A DNA stretch of 64,000 nucleotides from an uncultured Tenacibaculum sp. (GTDB lineage: Bacteria > Bacteroidota > Bacteroidia > Flavobacteriales > Flavobacteriaceae), in assembly GCF_947495995.1 (NCBI RefSeq), contig NZ_CANMAX010000007.1, positions 64,001 through 128,000 of the forward strand, in the 5' to 3' direction. The translations under genes and the position numbers were made by a program. Below the pieces are notes generated by a model. The model was given only the letters and a program-made list of their open reading frames with translations, was not told the DNA's origin and made no database searches. Positions 1 through 8,055 of the stretch are shown piece by piece; position 1 is the first letter of the stretch, and each line of letters begins with the position of its first letter.

Positions 1-164
1 AGACTGATTTTATTAATGATTTAAAAATCAATTCTGCTAATTTAGTGGACGTAGTTTTAGATGTTGAAGATGAATTCGATATCGAAATAGATAACGATGC
101 TATGGAGCAAATGCTAAATGTAAAAAACGCAATAGCAATTATTAAAGGCAAATTAGCTTCGTAA
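1..164 (+). CDS. acyl carrier protein, 5'-truncated
   Basis: Only the C-terminal 53 codons are inside the window, in the frame starting at base 3. The translation contains NSANLVDVVLDVEDEFDIEI, the helix II region of acyl carrier proteins. The Ser lies where the canonical DSL motif places the 4'-phosphopantetheine serine, here as NSA. The stop overlaps the start of the next gene, a phosphopantetheinyl transferase (TAATG), which supports an ACP and its activating enzyme in one operon. Whether it serves fatty-acid, aryl-polyene or flexirubin-type synthesis depends on genes upstream of the window. Confidence 0.85.
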   Translation, partial: TDFINDLKINSANLVDVVLDVEDEFDIEIDNDAMEQMLNVKNAIAIIKGKLAS

Positions 165-757
165 TGATTGGGAACGATATTGTAGATATCAACTTTACAA
201 GAAAGCAAAGTAATTGGCAACGTGACGGTTTTTTAGATAAGATTTTTACATCTGAAGAACAAGAACATATACTAGAAAGTAAATGTAGTTTTACTTCAGT
301 TTGGCAATTGTGGAGTATGAAAGAGAGTGTCTACAAAATCTATGTTCGAAAATATAAAGAACGCTTCTTTGCTCCTAAAAAGCTCGTATGCACTCTTACT
401 GATTCTTCTAACGGATCGGTAATTATAAATGATGAAAAGTATTTTTCGAAAACTATCACGAATAAAAAATATATCTATTCCACTGCAATTTCAGGTGTAA
501 GTAATTTATCAAGTGTCGATACTTTTTGTTTCCCTTTAAAAGAAGGTGGTTTCAGTACACAACGAGCAACAGTTTATAGTCAATTAAAAAATAGAATTGC
601 AGAAAAATATAATCTGAATTCTAAAATTATTCAAATAGAGAAAACAGCATTAGGTATTCCAGAAGTTAAAGTCAATAATCAAACTTTAGGAGTTAATATA
701 TCACTTACCCATCACGGTAATTATGGCGCAGTTTCAATCTTAAATCTAAACTTATGA
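164..757 (+). CDS. 4'-phosphopantetheinyl transferase superfamily protein
   Basis: Likely transfers the phosphopantetheine arm of CoA to the serine of an acyl carrier protein. The 197-residue product starts with MIGNDIVD, typical of AcpS-type enzymes, carries the Mg-binding and catalytic motif as WSMKES, and ends with a SLTHHG segment seen in the family's second half. The length fits the Sfp-like or stand-alone group better than the roughly 120-residue AcpS. It overlaps the preceding ACP gene by one base and the following membrane gene by four (ATGA), so translational coupling is probable. The target is presumably the neighbouring ACP. Confidence 0.88.
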   Translation: MIGNDIVDINFTRKQSNWQRDGFLDKIFTSEEQEHILESKCSFTSVWQLWSMKESVYKIYVRKYKERFFAPKKLVCTLTDSSNGSVIINDEKYFSKTITNKKYIYSTAISGVSNLSSVDTFCFPLKEGGFSTQRATVYSQLKNRIAEKYNLNSKIIQIEKTALGIPEVKVNNQTLGVNISLTHHGNYGAVSILNLNL

Positions 758-1179
758 AAGAATTTATCGCTTACGCAAAATTGCAATTTTCAGTAGATAA
801 AAAACTAGTTTTAACCTATGCAATCGTATATTTTATTTGGGGAACCATAATGAATAATTTTGGTGCAGCTGTTGAAATTGCAAGGTTTACCTATTGGTGG
901 CAAGTAATTACGTGTTATATATTTTATATGATTCCGATATCGTTGCTTTTACGCGGTTTACCATTTCATATGCAATATGCTTACGGATTAATAGCAATGG
1001 GTGTATTGGAGTTTTTAGGTTATGCATTACAAACTTCTTATGCGTATCCTGATAATATTTTAGATAAACTTTTTAATATCAGGAATTTCAGTTTAGGAAT
1101 GACTATGTTTTTTGGTTTGTATTTTCCTATCGGAAACATGATGGTTGGTAAGATTTATAGAGCTATCTTTGGCGATTAA
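754..1179 (+). CDS. conserved membrane protein, unknown function
   Basis: A 141-residue protein with about four hydrophobic segments (roughly residues 20-38, 48-68, 73-92 and 112-135) and no motif I recognise. It starts four bases inside the phosphopantetheinyl transferase gene and is followed 15 bases later by a SemiSWEET gene, so it belongs to the same operon. Function unknown; a role linked to the lipid or polyketide product of the ACP system is only positional inference. Confidence 0.6.
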   Translation: MKEFIAYAKLQFSVDKKLVLTYAIVYFIWGTIMNNFGAAVEIARFTYWWQVITCYIFYMIPISLLLRGLPFHMQYAYGLIAMGVLEFLGYALQTSYAYPDNILDKLFNIRNFSLGMTMFFGLYFPIGNMMVGKIYRAIFGD

Positions 1180-1194
1180 AATTGAAATATTATT

Positions 1195-1449
1195 ATGTCA
1201 TTTCATGAGATTTTAGGGTATTTAGCAGCATTTTTAACTACGGCTTCTTTTTTACCTCAGGTATATAAAACATGGAAAACAAAATCTACAGAAGGATTAT
1301 CACTAACCATGTATACTATTTTTCTAACAGGAATTATTTGCTGGCTGATTTATGGTATTTACTTAAATAGTTTGCCTATAATTCTAGCAAATACAGTTAC
1401 AGGAGTTTCAGCAGTTATGCTAATAATAATGAAGCTTAAATACAAATAG
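1195..1449 (+). CDS. SemiSWEET family transporter (PQ-loop)
   Basis: An 84-residue protein of three transmembrane helices, the size of bacterial SemiSWEET subunits that dimerise to form a sugar pore. Helix 1 has the PQ motif in the context SFLPQVYKTWKTKS, followed by EGLSLTMY, the usual SWEET loop and second helix start. SemiSWEETs move mono- or disaccharides by facilitated diffusion; the substrate cannot be read from sequence. It follows the ACP/phosphopantetheinyl transferase genes closely and precedes a PepSY protein. Confidence 0.88.
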   Translation: MSFHEILGYLAAFLTTASFLPQVYKTWKTKSTEGLSLTMYTIFLTGIICWLIYGIYLNSLPIILANTVTGVSAVMLIIMKLKYK

Positions 1450-1462
1450 TAAACTATATTTA

Positions 1463-2197
1463 ATGTCACGTAAACTTCATTTAAGAACTAGAAAAACACA
1501 TCGTTATTTAGGTCTTTTTATAGGGATCCAATTTTTATTCTGGACAATTGGAGGGTTGTACTTTAGCTGGAACAATATGAAAGATGTTCACGGTAAAACA
1601 TTGTTAGATAAATCAGAACACACTTTTGCATTTAAATTCAATGAACCAGTTCGTAAACTTTTAGGAGTTATAAAAGAACCTATCAAAAATATTGAAGGAG
1701 TTGTAGTGAATCAGGATAGTCTTTTACGAGTAGAAACTGTTTCAAAAAATTACCTTCTAACGTTAAGTAATAGAGTGTATGCTATTAAAGATAGTTTAAC
1801 TAAAGATCAAATTTCTTCTTTTGTGAAAAGTAGATTAAAAGAAGAGATTTCAATTCGTAAAGTTTCATTACTAACAAAAGAAAACGTTGCTAAAGATCAC
1901 GAATATAGAGAGAAACCATTGCCAGTTTATGTTGTTGAATTAGAACATTCAACGAATACAAAGGTGTATGTTCATCCCCAGTTGGCTAAAATTACTTCAG
2001 TAAGAAACGATAATTGGAGGCGTTTTGATTTTTTATGGATGTTACATGTTATGGATTTTGAAACTAGAGATCATATTACAAATTGGACATTGCGTATTTT
2101 TTCTGTTTTAGGACTAGCAACAATATTATCTGGTTTCTACTTATTTTATTTAAGTTCTCCTACGATCAGAAGAATAAAAAAGAAAAATAATAGTTAA
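1463..2197 (+). CDS. PepSY-domain membrane protein
   Basis: The 244-residue product has an N-terminal basic stretch and a transmembrane helix (about residues 15-35, RYLGLFIGIQFLFWTIGGLY), a periplasmic middle part and a second helix near residues 212-232. The layout (membrane helix, PepSY-like region, terminal helix with WTLRIFSVLGLATILSGFYL) is that of PepSY-associated TM proteins, often linked to iron or redox functions. No catalytic motif is visible. It is last in the operon and is followed by a hairpin terminator. Confidence 0.72.
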   Translation: MSRKLHLRTRKTHRYLGLFIGIQFLFWTIGGLYFSWNNMKDVHGKTLLDKSEHTFAFKFNEPVRKLLGVIKEPIKNIEGVVVNQDSLLRVETVSKNYLLTLSNRVYAIKDSLTKDQISSFVKSRLKEEISIRKVSLLTKENVAKDHEYREKPLPVYVVELEHSTNTKVYVHPQLAKITSVRNDNWRRFDFLWMLHVMDFETRDHITNWTLRIFSVLGLATILSGFYLFYLSSPTIRRIKKKNNS

Positions 2198-2218
2198 CAT
2201 ATACTTTAGTAGAAACTT

Positions 2219-2243
2219 AAGTCTGTTTATACAGGCTTTTTTT
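2219..2243 (+). terminator. intrinsic terminator after the ACP-PepSY operon
   Basis: An 8-bp stem (AAGTCTGT / ACAGGCTT, one G-T pair) with a TTAT loop is followed by seven T residues, 22 bases after the PepSY stop. Confidence 0.75.
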
Positions 2244-2371
2244 ATATTTCATAATGTAGTATTTTGTAAAAGAAAAGCTAAAACTTGAAGAAGTATTATA
2301 ATTTTGCTTTTTTACGCTTAACTTGCAATTACCAGAACATATATACGACAGTATAGCTTTAAATTATTTAA

Positions 2372-3571
2372 TTGAATATTTGTAAAAAAATACAGAACGC
2401 CAATTACTATCCTACAGTAGAAGATATTCCAGAACATATTTGGAAAGAATTAAACTGTACAAACGATCTATATTTTAATCCGAATTACTTATCTGCTATA
2501 TCAAAATATCATGAAGATATAGATTTTTGGTATGTAGTTTTATTCGATGATCATTATAAACCTATCGCTTTTTCAACAGTTCAAGTTGTGAATTTTTATC
2601 TAGATAGTGTTCAAAATGAATTACAAAGTATTGTTGAATTCATAAAAAAAATAGGTCGAAAATTACACTTGTTGTCAGATCAAAAACCTTTAAAAATTTT
2701 AACCTGCGGAAATACATTTGTTAGTGGTGAACACGGAATTTTTATAAAAGAAGGACAAGACAAGCAAAAAGTAATTAAGCAAATTGCAAAATCTGTACTG
2801 CACCTGGTAAACGATGAAGGTCATTTTGATTATAAGGTAAGTGGATTTATGCTTAAAGATTTCGAACACGAATCTTTATTTATAAGTGATGAACTTTTAG
2901 GCTACAATTATCACTCGTTCAATGTTGAACCTAACATGCTAATGCAAATTGATGAAGATTGGTCAGATTTCAATGACTATTTAGCTGCGATGAAAACAAA
3001 GTTTCGAGTAAAGGCTAAAAAAGCAATGGAGCGTAGCGCCAGTTTAGAAGAGATTGATATTACAGAAAGTAATATTGATATGTATTTAAAAGATATGGAA
3101 AAGCTCTATAAAAATGTGTCTTCTAAAGCAGGGTTCAATCTAGGAGAATTCAATTTGCTTTCTTATGCTGTATTGAAGGAAAACTTAAAAAGAGATTATA
3201 TTATTAAAGGATATCTTTTAAATAATAAATTGGTAGGTTTTTTATCAGGAATGATTAATCAAGGAAATTTAGATGCTCACTTTGTTGGTATTTCTTATCA
3301 GTATAATAGAAAGTATGCTGTTTACCAACGTATGCTTTACGATTACATAAATATTGCTATTTCACATAAGTTAAAACAAATTAATTTCGGTAGAACTGCA
3401 AGTGAAATCAAAAGTTCAGTAGGTGCAGAACCTCAGGATTTAACCATTTATTTCAGACATAAAAATAGTATACCAAATAAAATTTTAAAGTGTTTTATAG
3501 ATAAAATTCAGCCTACACCATTTCAGCAAAAGCATCCATTTAAAGCTAAAACTCTTGTTAAGCAGAGTTAA
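2372..3571 (+). CDS. GNAT-fold / FemAB-like acyltransferase
   Basis: A 399-residue soluble protein. The C-terminal half (about 200-370) resembles the Acetyltransf_6/FemAB-like GNAT fold: a basic helix (KTKFRVKAKKAME), then GYLLNNKLVGFLSGMI and an AHFVGISYQYNRKYAVYQRM helix for acyl-CoA binding. Substrate unknown. The frame is closed by a stop directly before the TTG at 2372 and there is no early ATG, so TTG is the probable start codon. Downstream, 32 bases away, is a TesB thioesterase. Confidence 0.65.
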   Translation: MNICKKIQNANYYPTVEDIPEHIWKELNCTNDLYFNPNYLSAISKYHEDIDFWYVVLFDDHYKPIAFSTVQVVNFYLDSVQNELQSIVEFIKKIGRKLHLLSDQKPLKILTCGNTFVSGEHGIFIKEGQDKQKVIKQIAKSVLHLVNDEGHFDYKVSGFMLKDFEHESLFISDELLGYNYHSFNVEPNMLMQIDEDWSDFNDYLAAMKTKFRVKAKKAMERSASLEEIDITESNIDMYLKDMEKLYKNVSSKAGFNLGEFNLLSYAVLKENLKRDYIIKGYLLNNKLVGFLSGMINQGNLDAHFVGISYQYNRKYAVYQRMLYDYINIAISHKLKQINFGRTASEIKSSVGAEPQDLTIYFRHKNSIPNKILKCFIDKIQPTPFQQKHPFKAKTLVKQS

Positions 3572-3603
3572 AAAGAGTACTTTTAACTTATAAATTCAAC
3601 TCA

Positions 3604-4473
3604 ATGAAGAATACTATAGAACTAGTAAATATTCTTACGCTTGAAGATCAGGGAGATAATAATTTTAGCGGAATCAGTAAGGATATTGGGAGTCCAAATG
3701 TATTTGGAGGTCAGGTTTTAGCACAGTCATTAAACGCAGCTTACAGAACAGTTCCTGAAAGAAAGATTTTACATTCTTTACATTCTTATTTTCTAGAGCC
3801 AGGAAACTTAGAATTACCAATTATATACAATGTACAAACAATTCGTGATGGAGGAAGTTTTTCTACACGAAGAGTTACAGCACATCAAGGAGATAAAACC
3901 ATTTTTATTTTAGCGTGTTCGTTTCATAAAATTGAAGAAGGTTACGAACATCAAATGCCAATAAAAAAGGATATCAAACAACCTGAAGATTTATTGAGTT
4001 GGACAGATATGTTAGATCAGTTTGGTGATTTTCTTCCTAAGAAAATGAAGGCTTTTTTAAGTATCGAACGTCCTATAGAATTTAAACCAGTTCAAGTTGT
4101 AAATCCTTTCGATCAAAAAGATTTACCACCAGTTGTAGATGTTTGGTTTAAGTTGAAAGGGGATAGTTCTGATTTAAACTTAGCGCAAAAACAACAAATT
4201 CTAACGTATATTTCTGATTATAATATTTTAACTGCATGTTTATATCCGAATGCAAGTAAAGCTCATTTCGGAAATACACAAATGGCAAGTTTAGATCACT
4301 CTATGTGGTTTTATAGAGATTTTGATTTTAGTGATTGGTTATTATTCTCAATTGAAAGTCCGAATTCTTATGGAGCTAGAGGATTTGCTTGTGGAAATAT
4401 TTATACAAGAGACGGAAAATTAATTGCTTCTGTAGCACAAGAAGGTTTAATGCGACCTCAAAGAAAAAAATAA
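3604..4473 (+). CDS. tesB: acyl-CoA thioesterase II
   Basis: Hydrolyses acyl-CoA to free acid and CoA. The 289-residue length matches TesB with two hot-dog domains. The N-terminal domain has the NVFGGQVLAQSLNAA helix. The C-terminal domain has SLDHSMWFYRDF, the SPNSYGARG segment and a final VAQEGLMR, placing the Asp, Ser/Thr and Gln of the TesB active site. A small SdpI-like gene begins six bases after its stop, so the two are probably co-transcribed. Confidence 0.92.
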   Translation: MKNTIELVNILTLEDQGDNNFSGISKDIGSPNVFGGQVLAQSLNAAYRTVPERKILHSLHSYFLEPGNLELPIIYNVQTIRDGGSFSTRRVTAHQGDKTIFILACSFHKIEEGYEHQMPIKKDIKQPEDLLSWTDMLDQFGDFLPKKMKAFLSIERPIEFKPVQVVNPFDQKDLPPVVDVWFKLKGDSSDLNLAQKQQILTYISDYNILTACLYPNASKAHFGNTQMASLDHSMWFYRDFDFSDWLLFSIESPNSYGARGFACGNIYTRDGKLIASVAQEGLMRPQRKK

Positions 4474-4478
4474 AATTT

Positions 4479-4826
4479 ATGAGTCCATTTTTATACGTAC
4501 TATCTGTAAACGGATTGTTATTTCTTTTTAGTTTGATTTTTTATTTCTTTCCACCAAAAAAGATCAATTCATTTTATGGTTATCGTACTCCTCGTACGAT
4601 GCAAAATCAAAACATTTGGGATTTTGCTAATAACTTCTTTAATAAACAGTTTTTAATTTATGCAGGAGTTTCTTTAGTTGGAGCTTTTTTATTAGCAATA
4701 ATAAATCCAAAAATCACATGGCAACCAATGATTTTATTGGTGTTATGTTTAGCTGTTTCAGTAGTTAAAACAGAACAAGAGTTAAATAAGTTTTTCGACA
4801 AAGAAGGGAAAAAGAAGAAGAAATAA
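4479..4826 (+). CDS. SdpI-family membrane protein
   Basis: A 115-residue protein with three predicted helices (about residues 4-24, 51-69 and 77-93) and the segment FYGYRTPRTMQNQNIWDFAN between helices 1 and 2. This YGYRTP...N..W.FAN pattern is characteristic of the SdpI/YhfL family, named after the immunity protein against the Bacillus SDP toxin. A longer open frame exists upstream but overlaps tesB; the ATG at 4479 gives a family-sized product. The role outside Bacillus is unclear. It ends two bases before a convergent SCO gene. Confidence 0.82.
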   Translation: MSPFLYVLSVNGLLFLFSLIFYFFPPKKINSFYGYRTPRTMQNQNIWDFANNFFNKQFLIYAGVSLVGAFLLAIINPKITWQPMILLVLCLAVSVVKTEQELNKFFDKEGKKKKK

Positions 4827-4828
4827 AA

Positions 4829-5503
4829 TTATTGATACTCTTCTTTTAGTAGTAAAATATCATCAATAATTTGCTGCATGTTTTCGAACTTTGTACCATC
4901 ATATATACCGCGAATTCTTCGATCTTTATCAATAAGAATGAAGTTTTCTGTATGAATAAAATCTTGTTCACCACCATCTCCTTCGTCTAAAACAGCGAAA
5001 TAGCTTTTTCTAGCCAATTCGTAAATATGTTTTTTATCACCAGTAGTTACATTCCATTTTTCATCAATAATTCCCATACGTCTACTATAGGCTTTTAAAG
5101 CGGGAACAGAATCTTTTTTAGGAGTTACAGAATGCGAAAGAAAAAGAATATCGTTATCATCTTTAAAATATTCTTGTAATTCAACCATATTATTAGCCAT
5201 CGGAATGCAAATGCCTTTGCAGGTAGCAAAAAAGAAATCAGCAACATAAATCTTTCCTTTGTAATCTTCTTGTGTAACTTTTTCTCCATTTTGATTTGTT
5301 AATTCAAAATCGGCAACCGTATGATTTTTAGTGAACATACGAATCGATTTATCAACCAATTTCGGATTTACATCTGCAGGATTGTAAATAGGTAACTTTT
5401 TATCAACCTTCACTAGAAAGTAATAGCAAGGTAAAGCCACTATTGAAAAAAAAAGTAAAAAAATAAAAGTGTATTTAGATTTTTTAAAGAAAGCTATATT
5501 CAT
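4829..5503 (-). CDS. SCO family copper chaperone / thioredoxin-fold protein
   Basis: A 224-residue membrane-anchored protein with a helix at about residues 12-31 and a periplasmic thioredoxin-like domain. It carries the CKGIC motif (CxxxC, about residues 95-99) and a downstream HTENFILIDKDRRI segment that supplies the conserved His. SCO proteins deliver copper to cytochrome c oxidase CuA or act as thiol reductases. The gene is convergent with the SdpI-like gene and divergent from rseP. Confidence 0.9.
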   Translation of the reverse strand: MNIAFFKKSKYTFIFLLFFSIVALPCYYFLVKVDKKLPIYNPADVNPKLVDKSIRMFTKNHTVADFELTNQNGEKVTQEDYKGKIYVADFFFATCKGICIPMANNMVELQEYFKDDNDILFLSHSVTPKKDSVPALKAYSRRMGIIDEKWNVTTGDKKHIYELARKSYFAVLDEGDGGEQDFIHTENFILIDKDRRIRGIYDGTKFENMQQIIDDILLLKEEYQ

Positions 5504-5523
5504 TTCACATTGTAATTTCTCTA

Positions 5524-5531
5524 CAAAAATA
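5524..5531 (-). promoter_or_regulatory. candidate -7 element for the SCO gene
   Basis: On the minus strand the octamer TATTTTTG fits the Bacteroidota -7 consensus TAnnTTTG, 20 bases upstream of the SCO start. No clear -33 TTTG was found and such octamers arise by chance in AT-rich DNA. Confidence 0.3.
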
Positions 5532-5616
5532 CGGCTTAAAAAAAGGGTTTCCTAAAATCTTTGTTAAAACCTATAAAAGTATAAATAAGCAATTTTTACA
5601 ACTCTACTTAAAAGCG

Positions 5617-5624
5617 TACATTTG
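5617..5624 (+). promoter_or_regulatory. candidate -7 element for rseP
   Basis: TACATTTG matches the Bacteroidota -7 consensus TAnnTTTG, 34 bases upstream of the rseP ATG, leaving a leader of about 28 bases. The -33 box is not obvious. Confidence 0.4.
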
Positions 5625-5658
5625 TTACATTTTTTAGGATAAAGACACAAAACCATTT

Positions 5659-7017
5659 ATGGAAATACTTATAAAAGCCTCACAATTCATATTAAGTTTA
5701 TCACTCTTAATTGTTTTACATGAATTAGGACATTTTGTTCCTGCTAAATTATTCAAAACCAAAGTAGAAAAGTTCTATTTATTTTTCGATTACAAGTTCT
5801 CACTTTTCAAAAAGAAGATAGGTGAAACAGTTTACGGTATTGGTTGGATTCCTTTAGGAGGTTATGTGAAAATAGCTGGAATGATTGATGAAAGTATGGA
5901 TACGGAGCAAATGAAAGGAGAACCACAACCGTGGGAATTCCGTTCGAAACCAGCTTGGCAACGTTTAATTATTATGTTAGGTGGAGTTATCGTGAATTTC
6001 ATTTTAGGTATTCTAATTTACATTTGTTTAATGTGGGTATACGGTGAAAAGTATTTGCCAAACGACAATGTAAAAGATGGTGTTTGGGTACAAGATGCCT
6101 TAGCTGTAAAATTAGGATTGGAAACTGGAGATAAAGTTATTTCTGTTGATGGAAAAACGATTAAGAAGTTCAATCAAATTCCTATCGAATTAATTAATGG
6201 TAGCAGTTTTGTTATTGAAAGAAACGGAGAGAAAATAGAAAAGAAAATTCCAGTTGATTTTATTTCTAATTTAGTAGATAGAGGTAAAGATGCAGGAAGT
6301 TTTATTTTACCAAGATATCCTTTCGTAATTTCTAATGTTGGAAAAGAATCACCTAATTTAAAATCGGACTTAAAAGCTAAAGATATGATTGTATCTATTG
6401 GCGGAACTCCGATTAAATATTTTGATGAAGGAAAAGATTTATTTGCAAAATTAAAAGGAACAAAAACTACGATTGAGGTTAAAAGAGGAAACGAAATTAA
6501 ACCTATCGAAGTACAAGTTACAGGTGAAGGTAAATTAGGTGTAGGTTTAGCACAATTACCAATGCGTGATTTAGAAAAGTTAGGTTACTATAGTTTAGAA
6601 ACTAAAACTTATTCTTTTGGTCAAGCAATTCCTGCAGGTTTAAATAAATCTTGGAATACATTAACTGGTTATGTTAAACAATTAAAGAAGATTTTTAATC
6701 CGAGTACAGGTGCTTATAAAGGTTTAGGAGGTTTTATTTCTATTGGTAGCATATTCCCATCTGAATGGAGTGCACAAACTTTCTGGAATATTACTGCTTT
6801 CTTATCAATCATGTTAGGATTTATGAACTTATTACCAATCCCTGCACTAGATGGAGGTCATGTTGTATTTACTCTTTGGGAAATGATTACTGGAAAGAAA
6901 CCTGGTGATAAATTCTTAGAGTATGCTCAGTTAGTAGGTTTTATTATTTTATTAATCTTACTAATCTTTGCTAATGGTAATGATGTTGTGCGTTTAGTAA
7001 ATAGTTGGATGAAATAA
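5659..7017 (+). CDS. rseP: RIP metalloprotease RseP (site-2 protease)
   Basis: An intramembrane zinc protease that cleaves anti-sigma factors and remnant signal peptides. The 452-residue product has the HELGH zinc motif in the first helix (His21, Glu22, His25), two PDZ-like segments (about 130-300), and the third zinc ligand region LLPIPALDGGH with Asp398 near the C-terminus. The length is normal. The last 20 codons and the DNA after them are duplicated about 800 bases downstream. Two ECF sigma/anti-sigma pairs elsewhere in the window are possible clients, but that is inference. Confidence 0.95.
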   Translation: MEILIKASQFILSLSLLIVLHELGHFVPAKLFKTKVEKFYLFFDYKFSLFKKKIGETVYGIGWIPLGGYVKIAGMIDESMDTEQMKGEPQPWEFRSKPAWQRLIIMLGGVIVNFILGILIYICLMWVYGEKYLPNDNVKDGVWVQDALAVKLGLETGDKVISVDGKTIKKFNQIPIELINGSSFVIERNGEKIEKKIPVDFISNLVDRGKDAGSFILPRYPFVISNVGKESPNLKSDLKAKDMIVSIGGTPIKYFDEGKDLFAKLKGTKTTIEVKRGNEIKPIEVQVTGEGKLGVGLAQLPMRDLEKLGYYSLETKTYSFGQAIPAGLNKSWNTLTGYVKQLKKIFNPSTGAYKGLGGFISIGSIFPSEWSAQTFWNITAFLSIMLGFMNLLPIPALDGGHVVFTLWEMITGKKPGDKFLEYAQLVGFIILLILLIFANGNDVVRLVNSWMK

Positions 7018-7018
7018 T

Positions 7019-7183
7019 TCAAACTGTTTTTACTTTTAAAGAAAAGTTAATTGGAGCGATCCAATAATAATCTTTTCTGCAGTCTGAACAGTTGTAAAGT
7101 TTTAAAAAAAATAATTGTTTAGCGATACCGGTTCTTCTTTTTCTAGAGCGATTAGAAGAGCCACAATGTGGACAAGCTTTCAT
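7019..7183 (-). CDS. 54-residue zinc-ribbon protein, copy 1
   Basis: A small unannotated-looking gene convergent with rseP; its stop is one base past the rseP stop. The product begins MKACPHCGSSNRSRKRRTGI and has a second knuckle NCSDCRKDYYW, giving a CxxC-(24)-CxxC zinc ribbon with a very basic loop, so it may bind nucleic acid. The C-terminus is KVKTV. A second copy at 7822-7986 encodes the same 51 N-terminal residues. The conserved reading frame in both copies supports real coding. Function unknown. Confidence 0.75.
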   Translation of the reverse strand: MKACPHCGSSNRSRKRRTGIAKQLFFLKLYNCSDCRKDYYWIAPINFSLKVKTV

Positions 7184-7254
7184 GAATTTGATTTTTAGTT
7201 ATACCTATATAATTATTCCTAACTTAAATTAATTCATAAAATAATATGAAGTAT

Positions 7255-7287
7255 AAAAAAAGAAGAGGATCTTTTCCCCTTCTTTTC
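7255..7287 (-). terminator. terminator of the RiPP precursor gene
   Basis: On the minus strand, stem AGAAGGGG / CCTCTTCT with an A-rich loop is followed by seven T residues, 12 bases after the precursor stop. The hairpin is a duplicate of the one at 8056-8089. Confidence 0.7.
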
Positions 7288-7298
7288 ATTACAGAGTT

Positions 7299-7658
7299 TT
7301 AAGCCCAATAATTAGATTGATCATATCTATTATGATCATTTATATCTCCAATGTTAAATATCTGACTCAAACCAGTAAAGAAAGTCGGCCAACTTCCTCC
7401 TGCTACTTTTTCTAAGGCAGTTTCACTTAATTCGACGTCATCAAAATTTGGTTTAGCAGGTATATTAATATATGTAATAGCCTCATCTGTTTGATCAGTA
7501 AATACTACTTTTTTATCTGCTTTAAATTTTATTTCTTGGCCGAAAGACTCTTCAATTGCTTTTTGAGGATTCTCGATTAATTGATTTTTAAATTCTGTAT
7601 CATCCCAAGCTTTTTCTATAATGTCTTTAAATAATTTTTGTTCTTTGGTAAGTTCCAT
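7299..7658 (-). CDS. NHLP-leader RiPP precursor peptide (orphan)
   Basis: A 119-residue peptide beginning MELTKEQKLFKDIIEKAWDD and continuing with EFKNQLIENPQKAIEE, a nitrile-hydratase-alpha-like leader (NHLP family) that guides modifying enzymes in proteusin and TOMM pathways. The leader ends in LSETALEKVAGG, a double-glycine cleavage site. The predicted core is the last 31 residues, SWPTFFTGLS to SNYWA, rich in aromatics, Asn and Asp and lacking Cys. The frame is open 13 codons further upstream, but the -7 element at 7677-7684 and homology favour this ATG. No LanM, radical-SAM, YcaO or C39 transporter gene is nearby; the neighbour is a JmjC/cupin-like gene. Confidence 0.82.
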   Translation of the reverse strand: MELTKEQKLFKDIIEKAWDDTEFKNQLIENPQKAIEESFGQEIKFKADKKVVFTDQTDEAITYINIPAKPNFDDVELSETALEKVAGGSWPTFFTGLSQIFNIGDINDHNRYDQSNYWA

Positions 7659-7676
7659 ACTATGTTTAATTTTTGT

Positions 7677-7684
7677 CAAAATTA
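7677..7684 (-). promoter_or_regulatory. candidate -7 element for the RiPP precursor
   Basis: TAATTTTG on the minus strand fits TAnnTTTG, 18 bases upstream of the ATG at 7658. If used, transcription starts downstream of the alternative upstream start, which supports the shorter reading. Confidence 0.4.
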
Positions 7685-7772
7685 ATATTTGAAACAATTA
7701 CATTTAAGACATTTGAAAGTGTAAAACAGACAAGAATTGTAGGTGCTTCAAGAATTTGCCAAAGATTTTTCA

Positions 7773-7817
7773 CTAATCTTTGCTAACGGTAATGATATTG
7801 TTCGTCTCTTTAAGTAA
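7773..7817 (+). pseudogene. 3' fragment of rseP left by duplication
   Basis: The plus strand encodes LIFANGNDIVRLFK followed by a stop. This matches the end of RseP (LIFANGNDVVRLVNSWMK) at protein and DNA level and is followed by the same zinc-ribbon gene. Nothing upstream in the 7.7 kb region matches the rest of rseP, so this is a duplicated tail with no start. Confidence 0.8.
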
Positions 7818-7821
7818 ATAC

Positions 7822-7986
7822 TTAAGAGACGTTAACTTTTAAGGAAAAGTTAATTGGAGCGATCCAATAATAATCTTTTCTGCAATCTGAACAGTTGTAA
7901 AGTTTTAAAAAAAATAATTGTTTAGCGATACCGGTTCTTCTTTTTCTAGAGCGATTAGAAGAGCCACAATGTGGACAAGCTTTCAT
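7822..7986 (-). CDS. 54-residue zinc-ribbon protein, copy 2
   Basis: Paralogue of the gene at 7019-7183: MKACPHCGSS start, NCSDC second knuckle, identical through residue 51, then NVS instead of KTV. Within the shared coding part only a few silent changes were seen, which points either to a recent duplication or to purifying selection. It lies downstream of the JmjC-like gene on the same strand with a terminator between them. Function unknown; a basic zinc ribbon suggests nucleic-acid or protein binding. Confidence 0.72.
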   Translation of the reverse strand: MKACPHCGSSNRSRKRRTGIAKQLFFLKLYNCSDCRKDYYWIAPINFSLKVNVS

Positions 7987-8055
7987 GAATTTGATTTTTA
8001 GTTATACCTATATAATGATCCCTAACTAAAGTTAATTCATAAAAAATATAAAGCA

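Larger units (their letters stand above)
6958..7290. repeat. segmental duplication, copy A
   Basis: This block (end of rseP, zinc-ribbon gene, hairpin terminator) is repeated at 7773-8089. Identity is near complete over about 150 bases of the zinc-ribbon gene and weaker at the edges (rseP tail, terminator, spacer). Between the copies lies the RiPP precursor gene. Confidence 0.85.

Noticed and set aside
7659..7697. Longer start for the RiPP precursor (13 extra residues)
   Set aside because: The added residues are not leader-like and a -7 element lies within them.
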